A DNA stretch of 64,000 bases from the NCBI GenBank assembly GCA_948964545.1, contig CAREDV010000004.1, positions 62,001 to 126,000 on the forward strand, read 5' to 3'. The first letter of the stretch is position 1. Each line of letters begins with the position of its first letter. Origin of the DNA: an uncultured bacterium. GTDB lineage: Bacteria > Cyanobacteriota > Vampirovibrionia > Gastranaerophilales > Gastranaerophilaceae. Shown here one piece after another: positions 24,065 to 32,071 of the stretch. Under the pieces are notes generated by a model that was given only the letters and a program-made list of their open reading frames with translations, was not told the DNA's origin and made no database searches. A program made the position numbers and the translations under genes.

Positions 24065-24442
24065 ATGAGTATCACAGAAAAAATTCTATGTTCAAAATCT
24101 CACGAATTCTTATTGGATAACGGAGACGGAACACACACTATCGGTTTAACTGATTATGCAGTTGAGCAATTAGGCGATATCGTATTTTTGGAATTGCCTG
24201 AAGTCGGTTCAGAATTCAAAAAAGGTGAAACTTTTGCAACTGTCGAATCTGTTAAAGCAGCTTCAGAAATTTATATGCCAGTAAGCGGTAAAATCGTTGA
24301 AATTAATGAAACAGCAGTTGATGCTCCTGAAACTTTAAATGAAAACGCTTTTGAATGGCTTGTTAAAATTGAACTTACAGGTGATGCTGAAGAACAAAAC
24401 GACCTTTTGGAATACGAAGATTACAAAGAAGAATTGGAATAA
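24065..24442 (+). CDS. gcvH: Glycine cleavage system H protein
   Basis: This 125-residue lipoyl carrier has the lipoylated Lys within FATVESVKAASEIYMPVSG (ESVKA). It shuttles the aminomethyl intermediate between P, T and L proteins. Eleven bases after gcvT and four bases before gcvPA. Confidence 0.97.
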   Translation: MSITEKILCSKSHEFLLDNGDGTHTIGLTDYAVEQLGDIVFLELPEVGSEFKKGETFATVESVKAASEIYMPVSGKIVEINETAVDAPETLNENAFEWLVKIELTGDAEEQNDLLEYEDYKEELE

Positions 24443-24445
24443 TAA

Positions 24446-25687
24446 ATGAAAAATTTTTTAGTACATAGTGACGAAGTTAAAAAAGAAATGCTGGAAAGTA
24501 TTGGTGTAAGCTCAATCGAGGATTTATTCAAACAAATCCCTCAAAAAGCTCGCATGGGCGAACTTCAACTTGAAGATGCAATAAGCGAAATGGAAACAAA
24601 GAAAAGAGTTAAAACTCTTTCCAAAAAGAATAATACAGATTTCGTAAGCTTTTTGGGAGCGGGAACTTATAATAAATTTATTCCTGCGTGCATTTCACAG
24701 GTTGCAAACAGATTTGAATTTCTGACTGCATACACACCTTACCAGCCTGAAATTTCTCAAGGCACACTTCAAGTTATGTACGAATTCCAGACAATGATTT
24801 GCCGTTTGACAGGTATGGATATTTCAAACGCAACAATGTATGACGGAGCTTCTGCCTGTGCTGAGGCTATTTTAATGGCTGTTAGAATTTCAAAGAAAAA
24901 CAAAGTTCTTGTATCTGATAAGCTTAACCCCGAATACATAGACGTAATCAAAACTTACTGCTGGTCAAACGACATTGAACTTGTGATGTTTGATGAAATT
25001 CCGTCAGACACCGCAGATTTTGCCTGTGTTTTGGTTCAAACCCCCGATTTTTACGGCGAAATAAAAGAGTATAGCAGTGTTGATTGTTTAAAGGTTGTTT
25101 GTGTTGATATTGCATCTTTGGGGATTTTAGAACCGCCGAAAGATGCAGATATCGTTGTTGGAGATATTCAGCCTTTGGGCATTCCGATGAATTTTGGCGG
25201 GCCTCATGCTGGATTTATCGCGTGCAGAGAAAAATTTATGCGGCAAATTCCAGGACGTCTTGCAGGAAGAACTGTTGATGCAGATGGTAAACCCGCATAT
25301 TGCTTAACAATTCAAACTCGTGAACAGCATATTAAACGTGAAAAAGCTACAAGTAATATTTGTTCAAATCAAGCATTAATGGGACTTTGTGCAACTTTAT
25401 ATTTGACTGTTATGGGCGAAAAAGGCTTCCGCCAAGCAGGATATTTATCAGCCAAACGTGCTCATGAGTTATCTGAAAAACTTGCACAAAAAGGAATTAA
25501 AACTCTAAATAAAAATTTCTTTAACGAATTTGTTATAGAAGTTGAAAACGCAGATAAGTTCCTTGCAAACTTAAAAGCTAAAGGAATTATCGGCGGGTTA
25601 AAACTCTCTGACAATAAAATTCTTGTATGCACAACTGAAATGAACAGTAAAGAAGATATTGACTTGTATATAAAAAAGACCGTTTAA
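24446..25687 (+). CDS. gcvPA: Glycine decarboxylase subunit 1 (GcvPA)
   Basis: The 413-residue protein matches the N-terminal half of glycine decarboxylase, as in two-subunit enzymes: FLGAGTYNKFIPACI, YTPYQPEISQGTLQVMYEFQTMICRLTGMD, NFGGPHAGFIACR. The PLP-lysine lies in the GcvPB half, which is absent here: a terminator and a tRNA follow instead. The gcvPB gene must be elsewhere for activity. Confidence 0.95.
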   Translation: MKNFLVHSDEVKKEMLESIGVSSIEDLFKQIPQKARMGELQLEDAISEMETKKRVKTLSKKNNTDFVSFLGAGTYNKFIPACISQVANRFEFLTAYTPYQPEISQGTLQVMYEFQTMICRLTGMDISNATMYDGASACAEAILMAVRISKKNKVLVSDKLNPEYIDVIKTYCWSNDIELVMFDEIPSDTADFACVLVQTPDFYGEIKEYSSVDCLKVVCVDIASLGILEPPKDADIVVGDIQPLGIPMNFGGPHAGFIACREKFMRQIPGRLAGRTVDADGKPAYCLTIQTREQHIKREKATSNICSNQALMGLCATLYLTVMGEKGFRQAGYLSAKRAHELSEKLAQKGIKTLNKNFFNEFVIEVENADKFLANLKAKGIIGGLKLSDNKILVCTTEMNSKEDIDLYIKKTV

Positions 25688-25700
25688 AACGGTCTTTTTT
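25672..25700. terminator. Terminator between gcvPA and tRNA-Val
   Basis: AAAAAAGACCG pairs with CGGTCTTTTTT around a 7-base loop. It overlaps the end of gcvPA on the plus strand and lies two bases past the CCA of tRNA-Val on the minus strand, so it can serve both genes. Confidence 0.9.
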
Positions 25701-25701
25701 A

Positions 25702-25777
25702 TGGTGGGCGATACGTGACTCGAACACGTGACCCCCACAATGTCGATGTGATGCGCTACCAACTGCGCTAATCGCCC
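25702..25777 (-). tRNA. tRNA-Val (anticodon GAC)
   Basis: The minus strand folds as a full cloverleaf: acceptor GGGCGAT/ATCGCCC, D arm, anticodon loop TCGACAT with GAC, T arm with TTCGAGT. The 3' CCA is encoded (ACCA). It reads GUC valine codons directly. Confidence 0.95.
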
Positions 25778-25810
25778 TTACATGCGGTAAGATAATCTTA
25801 TCACAAACAT

Positions 25811-26515
25811 TTAAAATTTCATAGCATCAACTTGTTTTAATATTGACTGAATATCTATCAATACTTCAGATTCAATAAAAATAAGCTCTTGCTTTGTATA
25901 AGCATCGTTTTCATATTTAACTTTTGCAAGCTTTGTCATAACAATTTTGTTAAAAGACAAATATCTTGAAACAAATTCAATAATATCAACAGCTCTATAC
26001 GGCACTTCACTGTCATACAAACGCAATACAGAACGAAAAATTACAAGTAAGCTCTTTGTTACGTTCGACAAAAGCATTTTCATATCTCTGTCAGATTTAA
26101 TATTCATTAAAAATGCATTTTTATATTTAAGCAGCAAAGATTTCAATTCTGATTCACACTGCAAGCGCAGGTAATATTTGTTAACAGAAATATTCTGCGC
26201 CAAATCCTCACCGTAAATCATTCTATAATTGCTTCTGATATCAGCATATTCAATCGCATAAACATCAAATGAAGAATACCACTCATCAATATTCATAATA
26301 ACAGGGATAGGATTTTTAGCCTTAACCCATTTTTGAACAGGTTTTGAAATCGAATACAAATTTTCCGCGTCTAATGTTTTAGTCACAATCATCAAATTAA
26401 TATTATTTTTTGCATCTTCAACATTTGCCTGCGACCCGAAAGCAATAACCGAATTAAGATTATCACCTAAATTTTCTTTTAATTCTTCTACAAATTTATT
26501 TAAACTCTTTGTCAT
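25811..26515 (-). CDS. Nucleotidyltransferase-like protein
   Basis: This 234-residue protein has an N-terminal fold with VIAFGSQANVEDAKNNINLMIV near residues 23-44, resembling the GS-x-A/D nucleotidyltransferase motif, followed by a helical C-terminal half. The catalytic Asp pair is not clear (NINLMIV in place of DIDL), so it may be inactive or a binding domain. No partner antitoxin is adjacent. Confidence 0.5.
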   Translation of the reverse strand: MTKSLNKFVEELKENLGDNLNSVIAFGSQANVEDAKNNINLMIVTKTLDAENLYSISKPVQKWVKAKNPIPVIMNIDEWYSSFDVYAIEYADIRSNYRMIYGEDLAQNISVNKYYLRLQCESELKSLLLKYKNAFLMNIKSDRDMKMLLSNVTKSLLVIFRSVLRLYDSEVPYRAVDIIEFVSRYLSFNKIVMTKLAKVKYENDAYTKQELIFIESEVLIDIQSILKQVDAMKF

Positions 26516-26527
26516 ATAAATCCTTTC

Positions 26528-27205
26528 TTACCAACTTCCTGAACAACCGCTTCCGCCAAATCCGCCGCCACCGCCGAACCCGCCGAAGCCACCATAGTCA
26601 AACCTGCGTCTGCGAGGACAAAATATACTCATAATTATCGCAAAAGGCCAAATCCACCATGGATGACGCTCATCCGATGCACTTGAGTAAGTTTGCGATG
26701 GACATACCCCCTGAGTTTTAATACTTACACCCTCAGCCTGCGCAACAATATTTGCAAGTTGATAAGTACCTCTTGCAATTCCACTCTGATAATTTAATTG
26801 TTTATAATATGGCAAAATATCATTATCTCTAATATACTCTAATGAACTCATACTTATCTTGTTTTCAAGTCCATAACCAAGTTCAATTCTCATTTTTCTC
26901 TCAGCCAATGCTGTCAAAAATACAACACCATTATTTTTCTCTTTTGAACCAATTTTATAAGTTCTGCCAATCTCCAAAGCAGTTTGTTCAACACTTTTAC
27001 CGTCCAAAGATTGCAAAGTAACAACTGCAATATCCGCACCTGATTTTTTTTGCAAATCCCATAAAGTCATGTTCAAATCATTTTTAACCTGCTCAGATAA
27101 AATATTAGCTTCATCTGCAATAAAACCTTTAAAATTTAACTGTTGCAATGCATTTGCAGGTAAAACAGCAAATAAGAATAAACATATAACCAACCACTTT
27201 TTCAT
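26528..27205 (-). CDS. TPM-domain (YgcG/Psb32-like) secreted or anchored protein
   Basis: Residues 1-19 form a signal peptide (KKWLVICLFLFAVLPANA). The TPM domain (about 25-160) shows FKGFIADEANILSEQ, ADIAVVTLQSLDGKSVE and GVVFLTALAERKMRIELGYGLE. A hydrophobic segment near 182-198 and a Gly/Phe-rich tail (residues 205-225) ending in Cys-Ser-Gly-Ser-Trp follow. Family members act at the envelope, and plant Psb32 aids photosystem repair. Role here unknown. Confidence 0.85.
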   Translation of the reverse strand: MKKWLVICLFLFAVLPANALQQLNFKGFIADEANILSEQVKNDLNMTLWDLQKKSGADIAVVTLQSLDGKSVEQTALEIGRTYKIGSKEKNNGVVFLTALAERKMRIELGYGLENKISMSSLEYIRDNDILPYYKQLNYQSGIARGTYQLANIVAQAEGVSIKTQGVCPSQTYSSASDERHPWWIWPFAIIMSIFCPRRRRFDYGGFGGFGGGGGFGGSGCSGSW

Positions 27206-27247
27206 ACAGAAATTATATAATATTTATATAATAATGTCAATAAAAAA

Positions 27248-27319
27248 AGGCGACACCCAGATTCGAACTGGGGGATAAAAGCTTTGCAGGCTTCTGCCTT
27301 ACCACTTGGCCATGTCGCC
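27248..27319 (-). tRNA. tRNA-Cys (anticodon GCA)
   Basis: The minus strand gives acceptor GGCGACA/TGTCGCC, anticodon loop CTGCAAA with GCA, T loop TTCGAAT, and discriminator U at 27248. No CCA is encoded; a T tract follows, so CCA must be added by nucleotidyltransferase, unlike tRNA-Val in this window. Confidence 0.95.
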
Positions 27320-27414
27320 GTATTCTTATAATAAAAAAGACATGATAAAAAGTCAATACTTGACAAATGGCTAAAAATAATCAATAATAATTGAAGAATT
27401 TGGAGGTATTTACA

Positions 27415-28128
27415 ATGACAAATCTTAGAATCGCCCCCCCCCCCAAGCGTAGCCGCTTGACCCGACACATTGGGTTTTGTAAAAATTTTAGCTATGCATT
27501 CACTTTAGCAGAAGTCCTAATTACTCTTGGGATTATAGGTGTTGTTGCTGCACTTACAATGCCCTCGTTAATAGCACATCACAAAGCTCAGGTTTTACAA
27601 ACTCAATTTAAACGGTCTTATTCAGTATTAGCAAATGCAACCAGAATGCTTGTACAACAGGATATTTCACCTTACGACCTCACGAATGCCGAACGCATAG
27701 AAGCATACGCTAAAGTTTTGAATGCATCTAAATGCAAACAATCATATTGCACCAGCAGATATACTTTTTGGAAAAATTTATCAGGTAAAACTGGTATACA
27801 CCTAGGTGCAATATCAACAACACCTGCAATGATGCTTAATGATGGTTCTTTAGTTATTATTGGCAGTTATAACTGGTTATTTGTCGATATAAACGGGCCT
27901 CAAAAAGGTCCTAATAAAGCTGGACATGATTTTCATCAATTTAAAATTTTGCCAGATAATAATTTAGCCCCAGTAACACATCCAGCACATGATACAAGAA
28001 AATGCACACTTTCAAATCCTCAAAGTACAGATTCTTATTTAGGATACGGGTGCACACAATATGCATTGTCAAATACTAATCCTGATGGAAGTGGAGATTA
28101 CTGGTATAATTTTTTAAAAACAAAATAA
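27415..28128 (+). CDS. Type IV pilin-like protein with C11 tract and repeat-derived leader
   Basis: The 237-residue product has AFTLAEVLITLGIIGVVAAL with cleavage expected before Phe29 and Glu5 equivalent at Glu33. Between start and motif lie a C11 run (Ala-Pro-Pro-Pro) and about 45 bases of the double-hairpin repeat, which together give an unusual basic leader (KRSRLTRHIGFCKNFSY). A GGAGG precedes ATG 27415 by 8 bases. One C more or less brings a stop within a few codons. The mature part has Cys residues but no recognised fold. Confidence 0.85.
   Translation: MTNLRIAPPPKRSRLTRHIGFCKNFSYAFTLAEVLITLGIIGVVAALTMPSLIAHHKAQVLQTQFKRSYSVLANATRMLVQQDISPYDLTNAERIEAYAKVLNASKCKQSYCTSRYTFWKNLSGKTGIHLGAISTTPAMMLNDGSLVIIGSYNWLFVDINGPQKGPNKAGHDFHQFKILPDNNLAPVTHPAHDTRKCTLSNPQSTDSYLGYGCTQYALSNTNPDGSGDYWYNFLKTK
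27434..27444 (+). repeat. Homopolymeric C11 tract in a pilin-like gene
   Basis: Eleven C directly after ATCG, in frame as GCC CCC CCC CCC. It is the longest single-base run of C in the window and is placed exactly as in the gene at 13986. Confidence 0.9.
27444..27490 (+). repeat. Double-hairpin repeat, copy C, inside a coding region
   Basis: CAAGC/GCTTG (27444-27448 with 27455-27459) and ACCC/GGGT (27460-27463 with 27472-27475) repeat the layout of copies A and B, followed by TTTTGTAAAAATTT. Against copies A and B the first stem differs at two base pairs, and both changes keep pairing. Confidence 0.7.
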
Positions 28129-28145
28129 AAAAACGCAATGCATTT

Positions 28146-28367
28146 TTATATTTTAAAATCAAATAACGACACTAACGGCTCATCCAGTGCATTTGCTATT
28201 TTTATCAAAGCTTTTAACCCTGGTTTATTTATAGTTACTTCTATTTTGCCAAGATAATCCAGACTTATCCCTGCCTTCTCGGCAAGTTTTTCTTGTGTAA
28301 GATGCGCATTTTCCCTTAATTGTTTTATACGTTCACCCAATTTCTTATAAACAAGTTTCTCATCCAT
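28146..28367 (-). CDS. Small Xre-family repressor-like protein
   Basis: This 73-residue protein is almost entirely an HTH_3 domain (LGERIKQLRENAHLTQEKLAEKAGISLDYLGKIE). It is divergent from the pilin-like gene at 28430. The 62-base intergenic region holds a 10-bp inverted repeat over the promoter. It probably controls both genes. Confidence 0.88.
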   Translation of the reverse strand: MDEKLVYKKLGERIKQLRENAHLTQEKLAEKAGISLDYLGKIEVTINKPGLKALIKIANALDEPLVSLFDFKI

Positions 28368-28420
28368 TTGACAATTTTACTGAATATAGTATCATAATTT
28401 TACTGGACATTATTCAGTAA
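28368..28420 (+). promoter_or_regulatory. Promoter with 10-bp inverted-repeat operator
   Basis: TTGACA (28368-28373) and TATCAT (28390-28395) with 16-base spacing form a promoter for the pilin-like gene. TTACTGAATA (28377-28386) and TATTCAGTAA (28411-28420) are perfect inverted arms that flank the -10 box. A further TTACTG half site is at 28400-28405. Confidence 0.75.
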
Positions 28421-28429
28421 GGAGAAGAT

Positions 28430-29167
28430 ATGAAAAATGGTTTTACTTTAGCTGAGGTACTAATAACCTTAGGAATTATAGGGGTAGTCGCTGCAATTAC
28501 TATGCCATCACTTATTACAAATATTCAAGACAAACATTTCAAAGCTATGTGGAAAAAAAATTTTGCACTATTAGAAAATGCATTACTGGGAGTAAAACAA
28601 GACAATCCAGGCATTACTATATGCGAAAATTTTAAAACTAATTCAAAAGAATTTATAGATGCATTCTTGGCTCATTTGGATATTGTTGATACTTGTGGTA
28701 GTAATGGATATGATGATATTTTTTGCAATGAAACAAAACACAAATGGATGCAACCATGGTTTAAAGATCTTTCCGGTAAATATATAGTCGGAGCTCAAAG
28801 TGTAAGACATGCCCTTTTAAAAAATGGAGCGAGGATTTTTTTTATTGGAGATGGACATACTAGTCTTGTTTCTATTGGTATTGATGTTAATAACATCAAA
28901 GGTCCAAATAAATTAGGACGTGATATTTTTGTTGTAGGTGTCTATGATAAAAAGATTAACAATTCTGTCAATGAAAAAAGTAACCTTGAAAATATTGTAT
29001 TAATACCCTGGGGTTCTCCTAACGGTTATTGTGGTAAAAATGGAGGAAAATACACTTCTTGTAAAGGAATTGAAGGATGTTCACCTGACATAGGTTTAAA
29101 AAGCAATTATCCAAGTTTCCCTGATGCTCCCGGAGCAGGATGTGCTTATTCAGCTTTATATGAATAA
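28430..29167 (+). CDS. Type IV pilin-like protein
   Basis: The 245-residue protein starts MKNGFTLAEVLITLGIIGVV: a four-residue leader, cleavage between Gly4 and Phe5, and Glu9 as mature Glu5. It has no C tract. Several Cys in the C-terminal part (CGKNGGKYTSCKGIEGC) may form disulfides. GGAG precedes the start. It is divergent from, and probably controlled by, the small Xre protein. Confidence 0.88.
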   Translation: MKNGFTLAEVLITLGIIGVVAAITMPSLITNIQDKHFKAMWKKNFALLENALLGVKQDNPGITICENFKTNSKEFIDAFLAHLDIVDTCGSNGYDDIFCNETKHKWMQPWFKDLSGKYIVGAQSVRHALLKNGARIFFIGDGHTSLVSIGIDVNNIKGPNKLGRDIFVVGVYDKKINNSVNEKSNLENIVLIPWGSPNGYCGKNGGKYTSCKGIEGCSPDIGLKSNYPSFPDAPGAGCAYSALYE

Positions 29168-29200
29168 TAAGAGAACCGACTTATCAAGTCGGTTCTCTTA
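29168..29200. terminator. Long hairpin between pilin-like gene and adhE
   Basis: TAAGAGAACCGACTT pairs perfectly with AAGTCGGTTCTCTTA (15 bp, 3-base loop). T tracts are weak on both sides, but the position between convergent genes suggests a shared terminator. Confidence 0.65.
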
Positions 29201-29216
29201 CTTATCTTATGAATGA

Positions 29217-31892
29217 TTACTTAGTTGTCGGGTAGTAATCTCTTACGATACCTTTATATGCATCTTCATAGATTGCTTTGATATCTTTCATCAACGGATA
29301 TGCAGGGTTTGCACCTGTACATTGATCGTCGAATGCAAGTTCTACCATTTCATCTAATTTAGCGTTGAAATCAGCTTTACTTACACCGAAATCTTTAATT
29401 GAATTTGGCAAGTTAATTGCTTTCATCAATTTATCAATTTCAGAGATTAACAATTCAACTTTTTCATCATCATTCTTACCGCCTAAGCCGAGTTCGTCAG
29501 CAATTTGACCATATTTAGCTTTTGCGTTAGGGAATTTGTATTGCGGGAAGATACATTGTTTTGCAGGACAATCAACTGCATTGTATTTGATTACCTGTCT
29601 GATTAACAATGCGTTAGCAACCCCGTGAGGTACGTTGAACATTGCACCAAGTTTATGAGCCATTGAGTGGCACAATCCTAAGAAAGAGTTAGCAAATGCC
29701 ATACCTGCAATTGTTGCAGCATAGTGCATTTTTTCTCTTGCGATAGGATCGTTAGCACCTTCAGTCCAAGATCTTTCCAAATATCTGAATACAAGTTTTG
29801 TAGCTTCCAATGCATTTGAATTTGTAAAGTTTGTACCTAAAGCTGATACATAAGCTTCAATAGCGTGAACTAATGCGTCAATACCTGATGCAGCAGTCAA
29901 GCCTTTTGGCATACCGTCAACAAAGTTAGGATCAACAATTGCCATATTTGGTGTCAAAGCGTAATCAGCGATTGCATATTTTACATGAGTTTCGTCATCA
30001 GTAATGATAGCGAAAGGAGTTACTTCAGAACCTGTACCTGATGTTGTCGGGATAGCAACCATAGTAGCTTTTTTACCCAATTCAGGAATTGAACAAATTC
30101 TTTTTCTGATATCCATAAATCTCATTGCGATATCTTCAAAGTTTGTATCAGGTTGTTCGTACAATAACCACATAATTTTAGCAGCATCCATAGGAGATCC
30201 GCCGCCTAATGAAATGATTACATCAGGTTCGTAAGGTCTGATAATTTCCATTGCCTGATTAATTGTAGATAATGTAGGATCAGGTTTAACATCAAAGAAG
30301 ATTTGGTGATCAATACCGATTTCGTCCAATACACTTACGATAGCATCAACAGCGCCTGAGTTGAATAAGAATCTGTCAGTAACGATAAATGCACGTTTTT
30401 TGCCTTGAAGTTCACGAAGAGCTAAATCGACAGCGCCTCTTTTGAAGTAAACTTTTGGTGGAACTTTAAACCAGAGCATATTTTCTCTCCTTTCAGCAAC
30501 TGTCTTGTAGTTCAATAAGTTTTCAACGCCAATGTTACCAGATACAGCGTTTTTACCCCAAGAACCGCATCCTAATGAAAGTGACGGTTCAAGTTTGAAG
30601 TTGTACAAATCACCGATACCGCCTTGAGCTGACGGAGAGTTGATTAATACACGGCATGCAGGCATTTTTTCAGCAAATTTGTTAACTCTTTCCTGTGTAC
30701 GAGTATCTGTATAAAGGTCTGCAGAGTGACCTGCACCGCCTTTTGATACAAGCTCGTAAGTCATTTCTGTTGCTTCATCAAAATCTTTTGCTTTATACAT
30801 TGTCAAAATCGGTGACAATTTTTCTCTTGAGAACGGATCTTCCCAATCTACTGATGGTCTTTCAGCAAGAAGAATTTTAGCTGTTTCTGGAACAGAAAAA
30901 CCTGAAAGTTCAGCAATTCTATGAGCACTTTGACCTACGATATCAGGGTGAGCTGTGCCACGTTTTGGATCGATGAACGGAAGATCAATCATTTTCTTTT
31001 CTTCAGATTTGTTTAATAGATAAGCACCTCTGTAGATGAATTCTTTTTTAACTTCTTCATAAACTTTATCAACAACAACAACTGATTGTTCAGAAGCACA
31101 AATCATACCGTTGTCGAAAGTTTTTGACATAAGGATTGAAGAAACAGCCATTTTGATATCAGCAGTTTCATCAATAACTGCAGCTGCGTTACCAGGGCCT
31201 ACACCTAATGCAGGGTTACCTGATGAATAAGCTGCTTTAACCATTCCCGGACCGCCTGTTGCTAAGATACAAGCAATGTTAGGGTGTTTCATCAATTGGT
31301 TAGACAATTCGATAGACGGAACATCAATCCAACCGATAATATCTTCAGGAGCACCTGCTTTAACTGCTGCTTCAAGAACAATTCTTGCAGCTTCAATTGT
31401 ACATTTTGTTGCTCTCGGGTGTGGTGAGAAGATAATTGCGTTTCTTGTTTTCAAAGCGATTAAAGATTTGAAAATTGCAGTTGAAGTAGGGTTAGTTGTA
31501 GGTACAACACCTGCAATAATACCAAGAGGTTCTGCAACAACTTTAATGCCGTTTGCTTTATCTTCTTTGATAATTCCGCAAGTTTTAGCATTTTTATGTT
31601 TGTTATAAATGTATTCTGATGCAAAGTGGTTTTTGATAATTTTATCTTCTAAAACGCCCATACCTGTTTCTTCATGAGCCATTCTTGCAAGAGGAATACG
31701 AGCTTTGTCAGCAGCTGTAGCCGCAGCTTTAAAGATTGCATCAACTTGTTCTTGGGTAAATGTTGCAAAAATCTTTTGAGCTTTTTTAGCTCTTTCGATA
31801 AGCAATTCCAATTGTTCTGCGTTGTCAACCAGAGTTGATTTGTTCAAACTCTTTTCAAGGTTTTCAACAGTCTTTTTGCTTTTTGTTGTCAT
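29217..31892 (-). CDS. adhE: Bifunctional aldehyde-alcohol dehydrogenase AdhE
   Basis: This 891-residue fusion has an N-terminal CoA-acylating aldehyde dehydrogenase (catalytic Cys in NGMICASEQSVVV near 260) and a C-terminal iron-type alcohol dehydrogenase (about 460-891; GGGSPMDAAK, GLCHSMAHKLGAMFNVPHG with Fe-binding His). It reduces acetyl-CoA to ethanol with two NADH and forms spirosomes. It is monocistronic with a Rex-like site over its transcription start. Confidence 0.97.
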   Translation of the reverse strand: MTTKSKKTVENLEKSLNKSTLVDNAEQLELLIERAKKAQKIFATFTQEQVDAIFKAAATAADKARIPLARMAHEETGMGVLEDKIIKNHFASEYIYNKHKNAKTCGIIKEDKANGIKVVAEPLGIIAGVVPTTNPTSTAIFKSLIALKTRNAIIFSPHPRATKCTIEAARIVLEAAVKAGAPEDIIGWIDVPSIELSNQLMKHPNIACILATGGPGMVKAAYSSGNPALGVGPGNAAAVIDETADIKMAVSSILMSKTFDNGMICASEQSVVVVDKVYEEVKKEFIYRGAYLLNKSEEKKMIDLPFIDPKRGTAHPDIVGQSAHRIAELSGFSVPETAKILLAERPSVDWEDPFSREKLSPILTMYKAKDFDEATEMTYELVSKGGAGHSADLYTDTRTQERVNKFAEKMPACRVLINSPSAQGGIGDLYNFKLEPSLSLGCGSWGKNAVSGNIGVENLLNYKTVAERRENMLWFKVPPKVYFKRGAVDLALRELQGKKRAFIVTDRFLFNSGAVDAIVSVLDEIGIDHQIFFDVKPDPTLSTINQAMEIIRPYEPDVIISLGGGSPMDAAKIMWLLYEQPDTNFEDIAMRFMDIRKRICSIPELGKKATMVAIPTTSGTGSEVTPFAIITDDETHVKYAIADYALTPNMAIVDPNFVDGMPKGLTAASGIDALVHAIEAYVSALGTNFTNSNALEATKLVFRYLERSWTEGANDPIAREKMHYAATIAGMAFANSFLGLCHSMAHKLGAMFNVPHGVANALLIRQVIKYNAVDCPAKQCIFPQYKFPNAKAKYGQIADELGLGGKNDDEKVELLISEIDKLMKAINLPNSIKDFGVSKADFNAKLDEMVELAFDDQCTGANPAYPLMKDIKAIYEDAYKGIVRDYYPTTK

Positions 31893-31934
31893 ATTGATTT
31901 TCTCCTATAAAGTAGTAAATGTACTTTTAAGTAT

Positions 31935-31983
31935 TTGTGAAATAAATCACGATTACATTATAAAATAAAGAAATTTCAAAAGC
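31935..31983 (-). promoter_or_regulatory. adhE promoter with Rex-like operator
   Basis: On the minus strand TTGCTT lies 17 bases before TATAAT (31962-31957). The palindrome TTGTGAAATAAATCACGA (31935-31952, read on the plus strand) lies just downstream of the -10 and closely matches the known Rex consensus TTGTGAAATATTTCACAA. Rex would repress adhE when NADH is low. The rex gene is not in the window. Confidence 0.75.
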
Positions 31984-32071
31984 AAGTGTAAATTTTACAA
32001 TCTTTATACATTTTTAATAATTCATTTATTTGGATGAAAAAGCTCGCTTGAATATAATATATACTGTCATT

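Noticed and set aside
14012..27444. C tracts as mere sequencing errors
   Set aside because: Both tracts leave the long downstream frames open, sit at the same place in homologous genes, and are not near other long C runs. Error in exact length is still possible.
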